From Flavobacterium sp. (lineage in GTDB: Bacteria; Bacteroidota; Bacteroidia; Flavobacteriales; Flavobacteriaceae), in NCBI GenBank assembly GCA_016721735.1, contig JADKHM010000001.1, positions 372,001 through 436,000 of the forward strand: 64,000 nucleotides of DNA, given 5' to 3'. Below are positions 16,926 to 25,545 of this stretch, in pieces (position 1 is the stretch's first letter; the number at the start of each line of letters is the position of its first letter). The notes under the pieces were generated by a model that did no database searches, was not told the origin of the DNA, and saw only the letters and a list, made by a program, of their open reading frames with translations. The position numbers were made by a program, and so were the translations under genes.

Positions 16926-19904
16926 ATGATGAATAAAACACTTCTCAAGCTTATATTTTTCGGCAGTTTCCTTATTATTGGATGCGCCAGCAAAAAATCA
17001 CCATTAGCAACACTTCCAACGCCAATTATTCCTGCAGCAAAACCTGTCGTCGAGAACTTTTTGGGCGACTTTGATTCAGAAGTTCAAAAGAAATGGGTTG
17101 ATAGTATTTACGGTACGATGACTTTTGATGAAAAAATCGGGCAGTTATTTATGGTTTCTGCTTATTCTAATAAAGACTCGGTGCATGTAAATGCAATCAA
17201 TAAATTAATACAAGAAAGTAAAGTTGGTGGACTTATCTTCTTCCAAGGCGGGCCGGTTCGTCAGGCTTTGTTAACAAATCGTTTTCAATCTCGATCAAGA
17301 ATTCCTTTATTAATTGGAATTGATGCCGAATGGGGATTGGGTATGCGCTTAGATTCGACCTATCGTTATCCATGGAATATGACTTTGGGAGCCATTCAAA
17401 ATAAGAAATTATTAGAGAAAGTCGGCACGCAAATGGGCGAGGAGAATAAACGAATTGGTGTCCACTTCAATTTTGCGCCAGTGGTGGACATCAACACCAA
17501 TCCGAAAAATCCGATTATTGGTTTCCGTTCCTTTGGTGAAGACAAAGTAAATGTTGCAGAAAGTGCTTCTTCTATTATGAAAGGCTATCAAAGCTTGGGA
17601 TTATTGGCAACTGGTAAACACTTTCCAGGACATGGAGATACAGAAGTCGATTCGCATCATTCACTTCCAACGATTACATTTTCGAAAGGACGACTGGAAG
17701 ATGTTGAACTCTATCCTTATAAAAAACTATTTGCAGAGGGTCTGGCATCAGTAATGGTAGCGCATCTTAATGTGCCGAGTTTAGAGCCTCGCGAAAACAT
17801 TCCGTCTTCGGTTTCGCATAACATTATTACCGATTTACTAAAGAACGAAATGGGTTTTAAAGGACTCATTTTTACCGATGCGTTGAATATGAAAGCAGCG
17901 GCAAACTTCAGGGCACCAGGTGAAATCGATTTAGAAGCTTTTCTTGCTGGAAATGACATTTTGCTTTGTCCCGAAAATGTCCCAGTTGCAGCGGAAAAAT
18001 TATGTATGGCTTATCAAGACAGCATGATTTCCGATGACAGATTGGCTTACTCGGTCAAGAAAATTCTGAAGTACAAATACAAAGCTGGACTAAATTCCTA
18101 TAAACCCATTCCCATTCCAAATCTATATTCAGATTTGAATCCAGTTAAGAACGATGTCTTGCAATACGAACTATACGAAAATGCAATAACAGTGCTGAAG
18201 AATCAAGACGATATTCTACCATTGAAAAACCTCGCAAACGAGAGAATTGCCTACGTAAAATTAGGCGACGACGTAAACAGTGTTTTTCTATCGACACTAA
18301 AAAAATATACGAATGTCGTTGAAATTAAAGATGAAGATATCGATTGCCTAACGGAGGAATTGGTATTGTATTCGAAGGTTATCGTTGGTTTTCACAAGTC
18401 AGATAAGGCATGGAAAAGTCATGCATTTACAGACAAAGAACTTTTTTGGTTGTCTGAAATTGCCAAGAATAATGTGACCATTTTAGACGTTTTTACGAAA
18501 CCTTATTCTTTAATTCCAGTTCAGTATTTTGATGATATTGAAGGTGTTGTAGTTTCTTATCAAAATAGTGATATCGCGCAAACAGTTTCAGCGGAACTAC
18601 TTTTTGGTGGAATTGAATCAAAAGGTAAGTTGCCAGTTTCTATCAATGCAACGTTTAAAGCTGGTGATGGACTGACAACCCAAAAATCGAATCGTTTGGG
18701 TTTTGCGTTACCAGAAAATGTAGGCATGGATTCGGCAAAACTTGCCAAAATTGAAAGCTTTGCCAATTATGCCATAAACAAAAAGATGACGCCTGGAATA
18801 CAAGTACTCGTGGCAAGAAAAGGAAAGGTTATCTATCAAAAGTCATTTGGCTACTATACGTACGAAAATAAAACTAAAGTAAATAACGAAACAGTGTACG
18901 ATATCGCTTCCTTAACAAAGATTATAGCCACACTTCCTAATGTCATGCAGCAATATGATGCACAAAAAATCAATATGCAAACAACCTTGGGAGAAATGCT
19001 GCCGATTTTCAATAATTCAGACAAACAAGACATTCCATTTAAGGACTTGTTGTCGCATTATGCGCGACTTCAAGCATGGATTCCATTTTATAAAATAACC
19101 TTAGATAGTGCTAAGAATCCATTGCCTAAGTATTACAGCAAAATTGCTAATGACCAGTTTTCAAAGCAAGTGACAGATAGTTTGTTCATGAGAAATGATT
19201 ACCACGATAGCATTATGAAAATGATTGTGGAAAGCAAATTACTTCCTAAAAAAGAATACAAGTATAGCGACTTTACTTTTATCATTTTGAAAGATTATTT
19301 GGAAAAAGTAGCTGGTAAAAAACTGGAAGTGTTGGTAAAAGATCAATTTTATCAATCTCTGGGAATGAACAATACGACTTTCAATCCACTGAATAATTCC
19401 TTCGAAAAAGAGGATATTCCACCGACTGAAATCGATACGTATTTCCGACATCAATTGATTCAAGGTTACGTTCACGATATGGAAGCAGCCATGGAAGGCG
19501 GAGTAGGCGGACATGCAGGGATTTTTTCAAATGCCATGGATGTTGCCAAAATGATGCAATTGTATTTGCAAAAAGGGAATTATGGCGGTCAGCAATACTT
19601 CTCTGAAAAGACATTTACGGATTTTAATACCTGTTATTTCTGCGCGGAAGGCAATAGACGAGGAATTGGATTCGACAAACCTCAAGTGCCAGGAACTGCA
19701 GGACCAACTTGTGGTTGCGCTTCCTTAACAAGTTTTGGACATACGGGCTTCACTGGAACCATGACTTGGGCTGATCCGGAGGAAGAATTGATTTATGTAT
19801 TTTTGTCCAATCGAACGTTCCCCGAAAGTACTATCAACACATTATCTAAAGAAAATATTCGAGAAGATATTCAGAAAGTGATTTATGAGGCAATTATTCG
19901 CTAA
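16926..19904 (+). CDS. lipoprotein fusing GH3 (NagZ-like) glycosidase and beta-lactamase-fold domains
   Basis: A 992-residue two-domain envelope enzyme. A lipoprotein signal (LIIGCASKKS) is followed by a glycoside hydrolase family 3 domain (about residues 60-390) with the NagZ-type loop TGKHFPGHGDTEVDSHHSLP near 228-247 and IFTDALNMKA, predicting beta-N-acetylhexosaminidase activity on cell-wall fragments. After a GH3 C-terminal-like region, the last 380 residues are a serine beta-lactamase/penicillin-binding fold: SLTK (SxxK) near 661, YSD near 779 as the YxN equivalent and HTG near 938 as the KTG equivalent. It probably acts in muropeptide turnover. Fusions of this type are known in Bacteroidetes. 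It is the last gene of the operon beginning around 15.6 kb. Confidence 0.9.
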   Translation: MMNKTLLKLIFFGSFLIIGCASKKSPLATLPTPIIPAAKPVVENFLGDFDSEVQKKWVDSIYGTMTFDEKIGQLFMVSAYSNKDSVHVNAINKLIQESKVGGLIFFQGGPVRQALLTNRFQSRSRIPLLIGIDAEWGLGMRLDSTYRYPWNMTLGAIQNKKLLEKVGTQMGEENKRIGVHFNFAPVVDINTNPKNPIIGFRSFGEDKVNVAESASSIMKGYQSLGLLATGKHFPGHGDTEVDSHHSLPTITFSKGRLEDVELYPYKKLFAEGLASVMVAHLNVPSLEPRENIPSSVSHNIITDLLKNEMGFKGLIFTDALNMKAAANFRAPGEIDLEAFLAGNDILLCPENVPVAAEKLCMAYQDSMISDDRLAYSVKKILKYKYKAGLNSYKPIPIPNLYSDLNPVKNDVLQYELYENAITVLKNQDDILPLKNLANERIAYVKLGDDVNSVFLSTLKKYTNVVEIKDEDIDCLTEELVLYSKVIVGFHKSDKAWKSHAFTDKELFWLSEIAKNNVTILDVFTKPYSLIPVQYFDDIEGVVVSYQNSDIAQTVSAELLFGGIESKGKLPVSINATFKAGDGLTTQKSNRLGFALPENVGMDSAKLAKIESFANYAINKKMTPGIQVLVARKGKVIYQKSFGYYTYENKTKVNNETVYDIASLTKIIATLPNVMQQYDAQKINMQTTLGEMLPIFNNSDKQDIPFKDLLSHYARLQAWIPFYKITLDSAKNPLPKYYSKIANDQFSKQVTDSLFMRNDYHDSIMKMIVESKLLPKKEYKYSDFTFIILKDYLEKVAGKKLEVLVKDQFYQSLGMNNTTFNPLNNSFEKEDIPPTEIDTYFRHQLIQGYVHDMEAAMEGGVGGHAGIFSNAMDVAKMMQLYLQKGNYGGQQYFSEKTFTDFNTCYFCAEGNRRGIGFDKPQVPGTAGPTCGCASLTSFGHTGFTGTMTWADPEEELIYVFLSNRTFPESTINTLSKENIREDIQKVIYEAIIR

Positions 19905-19940
19905 ATTTGAATTTGACGGTATTCATTCTAAAACACTTAT

Positions 19941-19967
19941 TTGTTGCTATAAAATAATTTACATTTG
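19941..19967 (+). promoter_or_regulatory. flavobacterial promoter upstream of the three-repeat lipoprotein
   Basis: TTG at 19941-19943 and TACATTTG at 19960-19967 with a 16-base spacer match the Bacteroidetes TTG / TAnnTTTG pattern. The ATG at 19988 lies about 20 bases downstream. Confidence 0.55.
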
Positions 19968-19987
19968 CTAAAAACTAATTCACTTTT

Positions 19988-20992
19988 ATGAGAAAATATT
20001 TTACTTCAGCCGTTTGTTATTTGTTCGTTTTTTCTTTCCTAGTTTCATCTTGTACTTCAGATGGTGATTCAAATAGCCCAAATGAAGTTGGAGCACTTGC
20101 TATTACAACTACAGAGGCTACACTTATTAACTTAACAACTGCTACTGTAGGCGGAAAATTATTAGCGACTGGAGGCGGAACGATAACCTCTCGCGGTGTT
20201 TGTTATTCAACAGAACCAAATCCTACAATTGAAGACACAAAGATTTCTAAACCTGGAAATTTAGGAACGTTTACATGCCAGTTAAGTGGATTAACGGCTG
20301 CAACACAGTATTATGTGCGTGCCTATGCTTCGAATGTTTCTGGACTCGTATATGGACAAGAAATTACCTTTACTACAACCGCAGAATTAGTATCTGCACC
20401 AATTATTACGACCGCGGATGCAACTGAAATTACGGAGACAACAGCAACTAGTGGCGGAAATGTAATTTCAGCAGGAGGATCTGCAATTATTTCTAGAGGT
20501 ATTTGTTGGGCAACGACTGAGAATCCAAGTTTACTCAACAATGTTATTGAAGCTTCAGGTTCTACTGGAATTTTCTCAAGTTCATTAATTGGTCTAGACC
20601 CAGAGACAACTTACTACGTGCGTGCCTACGCAACCAATAGTGTGGGAACAAGTTATGGAAATCAAATAACTTTTGTAACTGCAACGGAATCTGCAATTGA
20701 ATTGCCGACAGTGATGACTACTGAACCAACAGATATTACGGAAACCTCTGCGATAAGTGGTGGTGATGTTACATCTATTGGAGGTGCACCAATTACTGCC
20801 CGTGGAATTTGTTGGTCGACAACTCCAAGTCCAACTACTGCTGATAATGTTGTTCCAGATACTGGTTCTACTGGACCTTTTACTAGTGAAATTACAGGTC
20901 TATCTACATTTACGATTTATTATGTGAGAGCTTTCGCAACAAATGCCGGAGGAACGTCATACGGTGAGGAGTTTGAATTTTCAACGAATTGA
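19988..20992 (+). CDS. lipoprotein with three fibronectin-III-like repeats
   Basis: Surface or periplasmic lipoprotein: hydrophobic leader ending FLVSSCTSDG (lipobox Cys about residue 22), an acidic Ser/Asn spacer, then three tandem repeats of about 100 residues. Each has the pattern TTxxAT-I-TxTTAxxGGxVxxxGGxxIxxRGICxxTxxxP, later LTPxTxYYVRAYATNxxGxxYGxExxFxT, which is the beta-sandwich FN3-like unit common in Bacteroidetes extracellular proteins. There is no catalytic motif and no T9SS sorting domain; the protein ends directly after the third repeat. The function is probably binding or structural. It stands alone with its own promoter. Confidence 0.8.
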   Translation: MRKYFTSAVCYLFVFSFLVSSCTSDGDSNSPNEVGALAITTTEATLINLTTATVGGKLLATGGGTITSRGVCYSTEPNPTIEDTKISKPGNLGTFTCQLSGLTAATQYYVRAYASNVSGLVYGQEITFTTTAELVSAPIITTADATEITETTATSGGNVISAGGSAIISRGICWATTENPSLLNNVIEASGSTGIFSSSLIGLDPETTYYVRAYATNSVGTSYGNQITFVTATESAIELPTVMTTEPTDITETSAISGGDVTSIGGAPITARGICWSTTPSPTTADNVVPDTGSTGPFTSEITGLSTFTIYYVRAFATNAGGTSYGEEFEFSTN

Positions 20993-21086
20993 TTTAAGTT
21001 TTTGATTTACTGTATGAGCATTTTAACTTAACTTTTCGAACTTATAGTTGCCAGTTTCACTAAATTCGTTCTACTAAAAATCATCT

Positions 21087-22220
21087 ATGAAAATAGCTAT
21101 TGTTTGTTATCCAACTTTTGGAGGAAGTGGCGTGGTTGCTACCGAACTTGGATTAGAGTTAGCACGACGCGGGCATGAAATTCATTTTATTACCTATAGC
21201 CAACCTGTTCGATTAGCACTTTTAAATCCGAATGTTCATTATCACGAAGTAAATGTTCCGGAATATCCGCTATTTCATTATCAACCCTATGAATTGGCTT
21301 TATCGAGCAAATTGGTAGACATGGTCAAACTCTATAAGATTGAACTTCTACACGTACATTACGCCATTCCGCATGCCTATGCAGGTTATATGGCAAAACA
21401 AATGTTGAAAGAAGAGGGAATTGATATTCCGATGGTCACTACGCTGCACGGCACTGACATCACGCTTGTTGGAAATCACCCGTTTTATAAACCAGCTGTT
21501 ACCTTCAGTATTAATAAATCCGATATTGTAACTTCTGTCTCAGAAAGTTTAAGACAAGAAACTCTGAAGCTCTTCAATATTACTAATGAAATTGAAGTTA
21601 TTCCAAATTTTATTGAACTGAATAAAATTATAGACGATGCAACTATACCTTGCTATCGCTCGGTTATTGCCAAAGATGGCGAACGCGTAGTTACGCACAT
21701 TAGCAATTTCAGGAAAGTTAAGCGAATACCAGACGTCATTAAAATTTTCTATAAAATTCAATTGCAAATTCCAGCCAAATTAATGATGGTTGGCGATGGT
21801 CCAGAAAAGGAAAAAGCAGAACGACTGTGCCAAGAATTAGGGATTCAAGACAAAGTGATTTTCTTTGGGAACAGCAATGAAATTGACCGTATTTTAAGCT
21901 ACTCAGATTTGTTTTTATTGCCATCAGAAACGGAAAGTTTTGGTTTAGCCGCACTAGAAGCAATGGCTTTAAGTGTGCCCGTTATTTCAAGCAATTCCGG
22001 CGGATTGCCTGAAGTAAATTTTGACGGTGTCTCAGGTTATCTAAGTGATGTCGGAGATATTGAAAACATGGCTGAAAACGCAATCAAAATTCTGAAAACC
22101 GACGACACGCTCAGCAAATTCAAAGTAAACGCGTTAGCAACAGCAAAACAATTCGACATCCAAAACATTTTACCCTTGTATGAAGAACTTTATTTAAGAG
22201 CAATCAGCATTTATGCTTAA
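21087..22220 (+). CDS. bshA: N-acetyl-alpha-D-glucosaminyl L-malate synthase
   Basis: Family GT4 glycosyltransferase BshA, first step of bacillithiol synthesis (UDP-GlcNAc plus L-malate). The 377 residues show the characteristic N-terminus IAIVCYPTFGGSGVVATELG, the acceptor region LHVHYAIPHAYAGYMAKQM, TTLHGTDITLVG, IPNFIEL, and the GT4 nucleotide-sugar motif ETESFGLAALEAMA near residue 282. Bacillithiol replaces glutathione as the main low-molecular-weight thiol in many Bacteroidetes; this matters for the gentisate pathway further on. Its last codons overlap the upstream end of the next gene's reading frame. Confidence 0.95.
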   Translation: MKIAIVCYPTFGGSGVVATELGLELARRGHEIHFITYSQPVRLALLNPNVHYHEVNVPEYPLFHYQPYELALSSKLVDMVKLYKIELLHVHYAIPHAYAGYMAKQMLKEEGIDIPMVTTLHGTDITLVGNHPFYKPAVTFSINKSDIVTSVSESLRQETLKLFNITNEIEVIPNFIELNKIIDDATIPCYRSVIAKDGERVVTHISNFRKVKRIPDVIKIFYKIQLQIPAKLMMVGDGPEKEKAERLCQELGIQDKVIFFGNSNEIDRILSYSDLFLLPSETESFGLAALEAMALSVPVISSNSGGLPEVNFDGVSGYLSDVGDIENMAENAIKILKTDDTLSKFKVNALATAKQFDIQNILPLYEELYLRAISIYA

Positions 22221-22233
22221 ACTAAATTCTGCA

Positions 22234-22662
22234 ATGAAAAAAGCGTTAATATTATTTTCACTTCTCTTTCTAATATCTTGTAGTACAAGTCATAAGACTG
22301 TAGAATCAAAACCTTTGTATGAAATTTTGACTTCACAAGAAGACGGCGGTGCAACCATTCGCTTTTTTGAAATATTATCGGAGGAACGCGAAATCAAAAT
22401 GCTTCAGAACGACGAGTTTTTGAAAAATAAAATCAATGCAGATGATACCAAAACTGCCAACTTTGTCATCTTAAACATGGGTGAAAAAACAACGCTCGGC
22501 TATAGTATTTCAGTTCAAAATGTTGAAGAAACAACTTCAAAAATAATTATTACAACCAACGATAACGAGCCGAAATCCAAAAGAGTAGAAGAGAAGGAAG
22601 TATTCTATTACCCGTACACAATTGTAAAAGTAAATTCCAAAAAGGAAATTGTTATTCAATAA
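22234..22662 (+). CDS. small lipoprotein, PrcB-like C-terminus
   Basis: 142-residue putative lipoprotein: MKKALILFSLLFLISCSTSHK gives a clear signal peptide with lipobox LISC. The second half contains NFVILNMGEKTTLGYSISVQ, which resembles the conserved 'lG-kpTgGYsi' core of the PrcB C-terminal domain seen in small bacterial lipoproteins; this is a motif-level impression only. The start is placed at 22234 because the signal peptide begins there; an in-frame ATG at 22213 lies inside bshA. It directly follows bshA and is followed by a bidirectional terminator. Confidence 0.7.
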   Translation: MKKALILFSLLFLISCSTSHKTVESKPLYEILTSQEDGGATIRFFEILSEEREIKMLQNDEFLKNKINADDTKTANFVILNMGEKTTLGYSISVQNVEETTSKIIITTNDNEPKSKRVEEKEVFYYPYTIVKVNSKKEIVIQ

Positions 22663-22664
22663 GA

Positions 22665-22693
22665 AAATCCACTATTTCTAGTGGATTTTTTTT
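22665..22693. terminator. bidirectional intrinsic terminator
   Basis: Perfect 10-bp stem AAATCCACTA / TAGTGGATTT (22665-22674, 22679-22688), 4-base loop, T-tract on the plus strand and an A-tract upstream that serves the minus strand. It lies between the convergent lipoprotein and beta-barrel genes. Confidence 0.9.
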
Positions 22694-22709
22694 AATATCT
22701 AATCAAAAA

Positions 22710-23192
22710 TTAGAACTGATAACGCACTGAAATAGCAATATCAGATCCATAATTGTTTTCGTAATAACCACTTCCTCCAAACTCTGGACGGAAATCCAAC
22801 GATAATAATAACGGAATATCAAAATCATATTCAACACCAATATCTCCCGCAGCAAAAACAAAAGTGCCGCTATCACTAAAGCCGTTTTTATTGTATCGCC
22901 ATGAACCTAATCCAGCGCCGCCACCCGCATACCAATTGAAATTTCCATCAATGTTCCAAACCCATTGATAAAGTCCAGTCAATTTCGTTGCATCTACATT
23001 TTTGCTATTTCTCCACCCTAAGTTAGCTTCAAAACGATTTGAATTTCCAATGGCTCTTTGGTACGAAACTTCCGCTCCAAAACCATCGTTATCTCCCAAG
23101 CGCAAACCCAAAGCATTCTCTGAAATCTTCTGAGCTTGACTTGTAAATACAAAACCTACAAATAAGGATACCGTAATAAATAATTTTTTCAT
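22710..23192 (-). CDS. outer-membrane beta-barrel protein, OmpW/OprF-like size (160 aa)
   Basis: Small outer-membrane protein of unknown role. A signal peptide (MKKLFITVSLFVGFVFTSQAQ) is followed by alternating amphipathic beta-strands with many Gly/Tyr/Asn residues and the classic C-terminal aromatic strand DIAISVRYQF ending in Phe, which is the BAM recognition signal. About eight strands are expected for 140 mature residues. The start at 23192 matches the signal peptide; the upstream in-frame codons precede it without leader character. A TAAATTTG -7 element lies 22 bases before the ATG. It is monocistronic, with a terminator at its 3' end. Confidence 0.78.
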   Translation of the reverse strand: MKKLFITVSLFVGFVFTSQAQKISENALGLRLGDNDGFGAEVSYQRAIGNSNRFEANLGWRNSKNVDATKLTGLYQWVWNIDGNFNWYAGGGAGLGSWRYNKNGFSDSGTFVFAAGDIGVEYDFDIPLLLSLDFRPEFGGSGYYENNYGSDIAISVRYQF

Positions 23193-23213
23193 TTGCTTAC
23201 TTTTTAGTTGTTG

Positions 23214-23221
23214 CAAATTTA
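23214..23221 (-). promoter_or_regulatory. -7 promoter element for the beta-barrel gene
   Basis: TAAATTTG on the minus strand matches TAnnTTTG exactly, 22 bases before the ATG. A TTG lies 14 bases upstream, a shorter spacer than usual. Confidence 0.5.
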
Positions 23222-23281
23222 AACATTAAAAACGGCAAAAAATTGTGGTCAATCAAAAAAAAGAAACTTTAATGTCGCTCG

Positions 23282-24121
23282 TCAATAAGAATTGATTTGC
23301 TTCGAAAAAACGATGGACGCCACTATTTGTTGACTAATATTCGTTTCCATTTCTAACAAATCATCTTCCTCAGTATAATTACATTCGCTATAACGATACA
23401 ATTTCCAACGTTTGGAATGATACTCTAAAGCAGTCAAATTCTCGACCCAATCACCAGAATTTAAATACGTTGTAGCACCATTTTTATTTGATTTTTGAAC
23501 GATTTTGGGTTCATGAATATGTCCACAAATGACATAATCATATTGCTTTTCAACCGCCAAATCAGTCGCTGTTGTCTCAAAGTCCGAAATGTGTTTTACC
23601 GCTTTCTTTACGCTTGCTTTAATCTTCTTAGAAAAGGAATAGGGTTCTTTCCCCATTTTGTGTAAACACCAATTCACAAAACGATTGATAAGAATCAAGT
23701 AATCATAACCCAATCCGCCCAATTTAGCAATCCATTTTGAATGTTGTACCGAAACGTCAAAAACATCCCCATGAAAAATCCATGCTTTCTTGTCATCTAA
23801 ATCTAAAACGAGCTTATCTACGATAGAAAATCCACCCATCGTCGTGTCGCTAAACTTTCGAAGCAATTCATCGTGATTGCCAGTTATATAGTAAATTTTG
23901 GTTCCTTTACTCGCTAAACTGATAATCTTCTTGATGACCTTTAAATGAACAGCCGGAAAGTACGATTTTCTAAACTGCCAAATGTCGATGATATCACCAT
24001 TTAATACTAATGTTTTGGGCTTGATCGAATTGAGATAGTTCAACAATTCCTTCGCGTGACTTCCGAATGTTCCTAAGTGAACATCAGAAATAACAACTAG
24101 TTCTACTTTTCTTTTTTTCAA
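23282..24121 (-). CDS. UDP-2,3-diacylglucosamine diphosphatase-like metallophosphoesterase
   Basis: Calcineurin-type phosphoesterase of the LpxH/LpxH2 group, likely splitting UDP-2,3-diacylglucosamine to lipid X and UMP in lipid A synthesis. The metal-binding motifs are complete: ISDVHLG (residues 11-17), LNGDIID (Asp 43), ITGNHDEL near 78, and VICGHIHEPK near 197. The protein is 279 residues, with an extra helical region (about 140-180) that could contact the membrane. The translation start is TTG (MKKRKVELVVISD), in front of the first beta-strand. It stands alone between the beta-barrel gene and divergent aroC. Confidence 0.85.
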   Translation of the reverse strand: MKKRKVELVVISDVHLGTFGSHAKELLNYLNSIKPKTLVLNGDIIDIWQFRKSYFPAVHLKVIKKIISLASKGTKIYYITGNHDELLRKFSDTTMGGFSIVDKLVLDLDDKKAWIFHGDVFDVSVQHSKWIAKLGGLGYDYLILINRFVNWCLHKMGKEPYSFSKKIKASVKKAVKHISDFETTATDLAVEKQYDYVICGHIHEPKIVQKSNKNGATTYLNSGDWVENLTALEYHSKRWKLYRYSECNYTEEDDLLEMETNISQQIVASIVFSKQINSY

Positions 24122-24290
24122 AATAAGTTATTTGAAGTTTAGCAAATTAAGCCACTTACTATTAACTATGCGCCACTCAAATGTTAAGAAACTGTAGTAA
24201 AATCAATACTAAAATTAAGTTTCTATTAACCGACATCACTTCAATTGAAGAAGAATTTCCTTCAGACTTTCAATTTTTGAACTAAAATGT

Positions 24291-24298
24291 TACATTTG
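24291..24298 (+). promoter_or_regulatory. -7 promoter element for aroC
   Basis: TACATTTG, an exact TAnnTTTG match, 17 bases before the aroC ATG. The nearest TTG is only 11 bases upstream, so the -33 box is not clear. Confidence 0.5.
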
Positions 24299-24314
24299 TT
24301 TAAAACCAATATCC

Positions 24315-25385
24315 ATGGCAGGAAATAGTTACGGTACACTTTTCAAACTCACGACTTTTGGAGAATCCCATGGCGAAGCACTCGGCGGCATCATTGATGG
24401 TTGTCCACCCAATATTACACTTGATTTTGATGCCATCCAATTAGAAATGTCCCGAAGAAAACCAGGACAATCCGCCATCGTAACGCAACGCAAAGAAGAG
24501 GATGAAGTACAATTTCTTTCCGGAATCTTTGAAGGCAAAACCACAGGAACGCCCATCGGTTTCATCATCCCAAATACCAACCAAAAGTCTGATGATTATG
24601 CGCATATCAAAGACACGTATCGCCCAAGTCACGCCGATTATGTATACGAAAAAAAATATGGTATTCGCGACTATCGCGGCGGCGGAAGAAGTTCAGCGCG
24701 CGAAACGGCATGTCGCGTTGTAGCTGGCGCCATTGCGAAACAGATGCTGCAAAATATCAAAATCAATGCTTTCGTTTCTTCCGTCGGAGAAATCTTTATC
24801 GACAAACCCTATCAACAACTCGATTTTTCTCAAACCGAAAACAACGCCGTTCGCTGTCCAGATACTGAAACAGCAGCGCGAATGGAAGAACATATCAAAG
24901 AAATTCGCAAACAAGGCGATACTGTTGGCGGGACTATCACGTGTGTGATTCAAAATGTACCAATCGGATTGGGTGAACCTGTTTTCGATAAACTTCATGC
25001 TGAGTTGGGAAAAGCCATGTTATCTATCAACGCCGTAAAGGGCTTCGAATACGGTAGCGGGTTTTGCGGCGCCAGAATGAAGGGCAGCGAGCACAACGAT
25101 TTGTATTTGCCTGACGGAACGACCAAAACCAATCTCTCTGGAGGCATTCAAGGAGGCATTTCCAACGGAATGGATATCTACTTTCGCGTGGCGTTCAAAC
25201 CAGTTGCAACACTCATTCAAAAACAAGAAACGTTAGACAATCAAGGTAATATCGTCGAAATGCAAGGCAAAGGTCGTCATGATCCGTGCGTTGTCCCACG
25301 AGCAGTTCCCATTGTCGAAGCTATGGCAGCAATAGTTCTGGCTGATTTTTATTTGCTCAACAAAATATACAATACTAATGTTTAG
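24315..25385 (+). CDS. aroC: chorismate synthase
   Basis: Last step of the shikimate pathway: 5-enolpyruvylshikimate 3-phosphate to chorismate, using reduced FMN. The 356 residues contain the AroC signatures: TTFGESHGEALGGIIDGCPP (start), the RRKPGQS block, YGIRDYRGGGRSSARETACR near residue 115, GVKGFEYGSGF-type NAVKGFEYGSGF, and the C-terminal KGRHDPCVVPRAVPIVEAM. The TAG stop at 25383-25385 is formed by the first bases of dispersed repeat copy 2. Divergent from the LpxH-like gene. Confidence 0.97.
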   Translation: MAGNSYGTLFKLTTFGESHGEALGGIIDGCPPNITLDFDAIQLEMSRRKPGQSAIVTQRKEEDEVQFLSGIFEGKTTGTPIGFIIPNTNQKSDDYAHIKDTYRPSHADYVYEKKYGIRDYRGGGRSSARETACRVVAGAIAKQMLQNIKINAFVSSVGEIFIDKPYQQLDFSQTENNAVRCPDTETAARMEEHIKEIRKQGDTVGGTITCVIQNVPIGLGEPVFDKLHAELGKAMLSINAVKGFEYGSGFCGARMKGSEHNDLYLPDGTTKTNLSGGIQGGISNGMDIYFRVAFKPVATLIQKQETLDNQGNIVEMQGKGRHDPCVVPRAVPIVEAMAAIVLADFYLLNKIYNTNV

Positions 25386-25504
25386 GAGCTGCTTCCTGCT
25401 GTTCGCTCTATCTTTTTATACTGAACTCGTTTCATTCTCAAAATTGAAACCAAAGATACGAAAGAGTTCAGTATAAAAAGGATGCCGCTGCCATCAGGGC
25501 TAGG
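25383..25504 (+). repeat. dispersed structured intergenic repeat, copy 2
   Basis: TAGGAGC...CAGGGCTAGG. The closing stem is CCTG/CAGG where the other copies have CCCG/CGGG, a compensatory change. The centre is a perfect 17-bp inverted repeat CTTTTTATACTGAACTC / GAGTTCAGTATAAAAAG separated by a loop of about 40 bases. The element starts inside the aroC stop codon and reads in the same direction as aroC. Confidence 0.8.
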
Positions 25505-25545
25505 GCACTTCAAACTTAATAAACTCTTTTGTAATACAATAAAAT

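Noticed and set aside
24329..25226. Open frames on both strands within aroC
   Set aside because: They lie entirely inside a highly conserved gene and are explained by its codon use.
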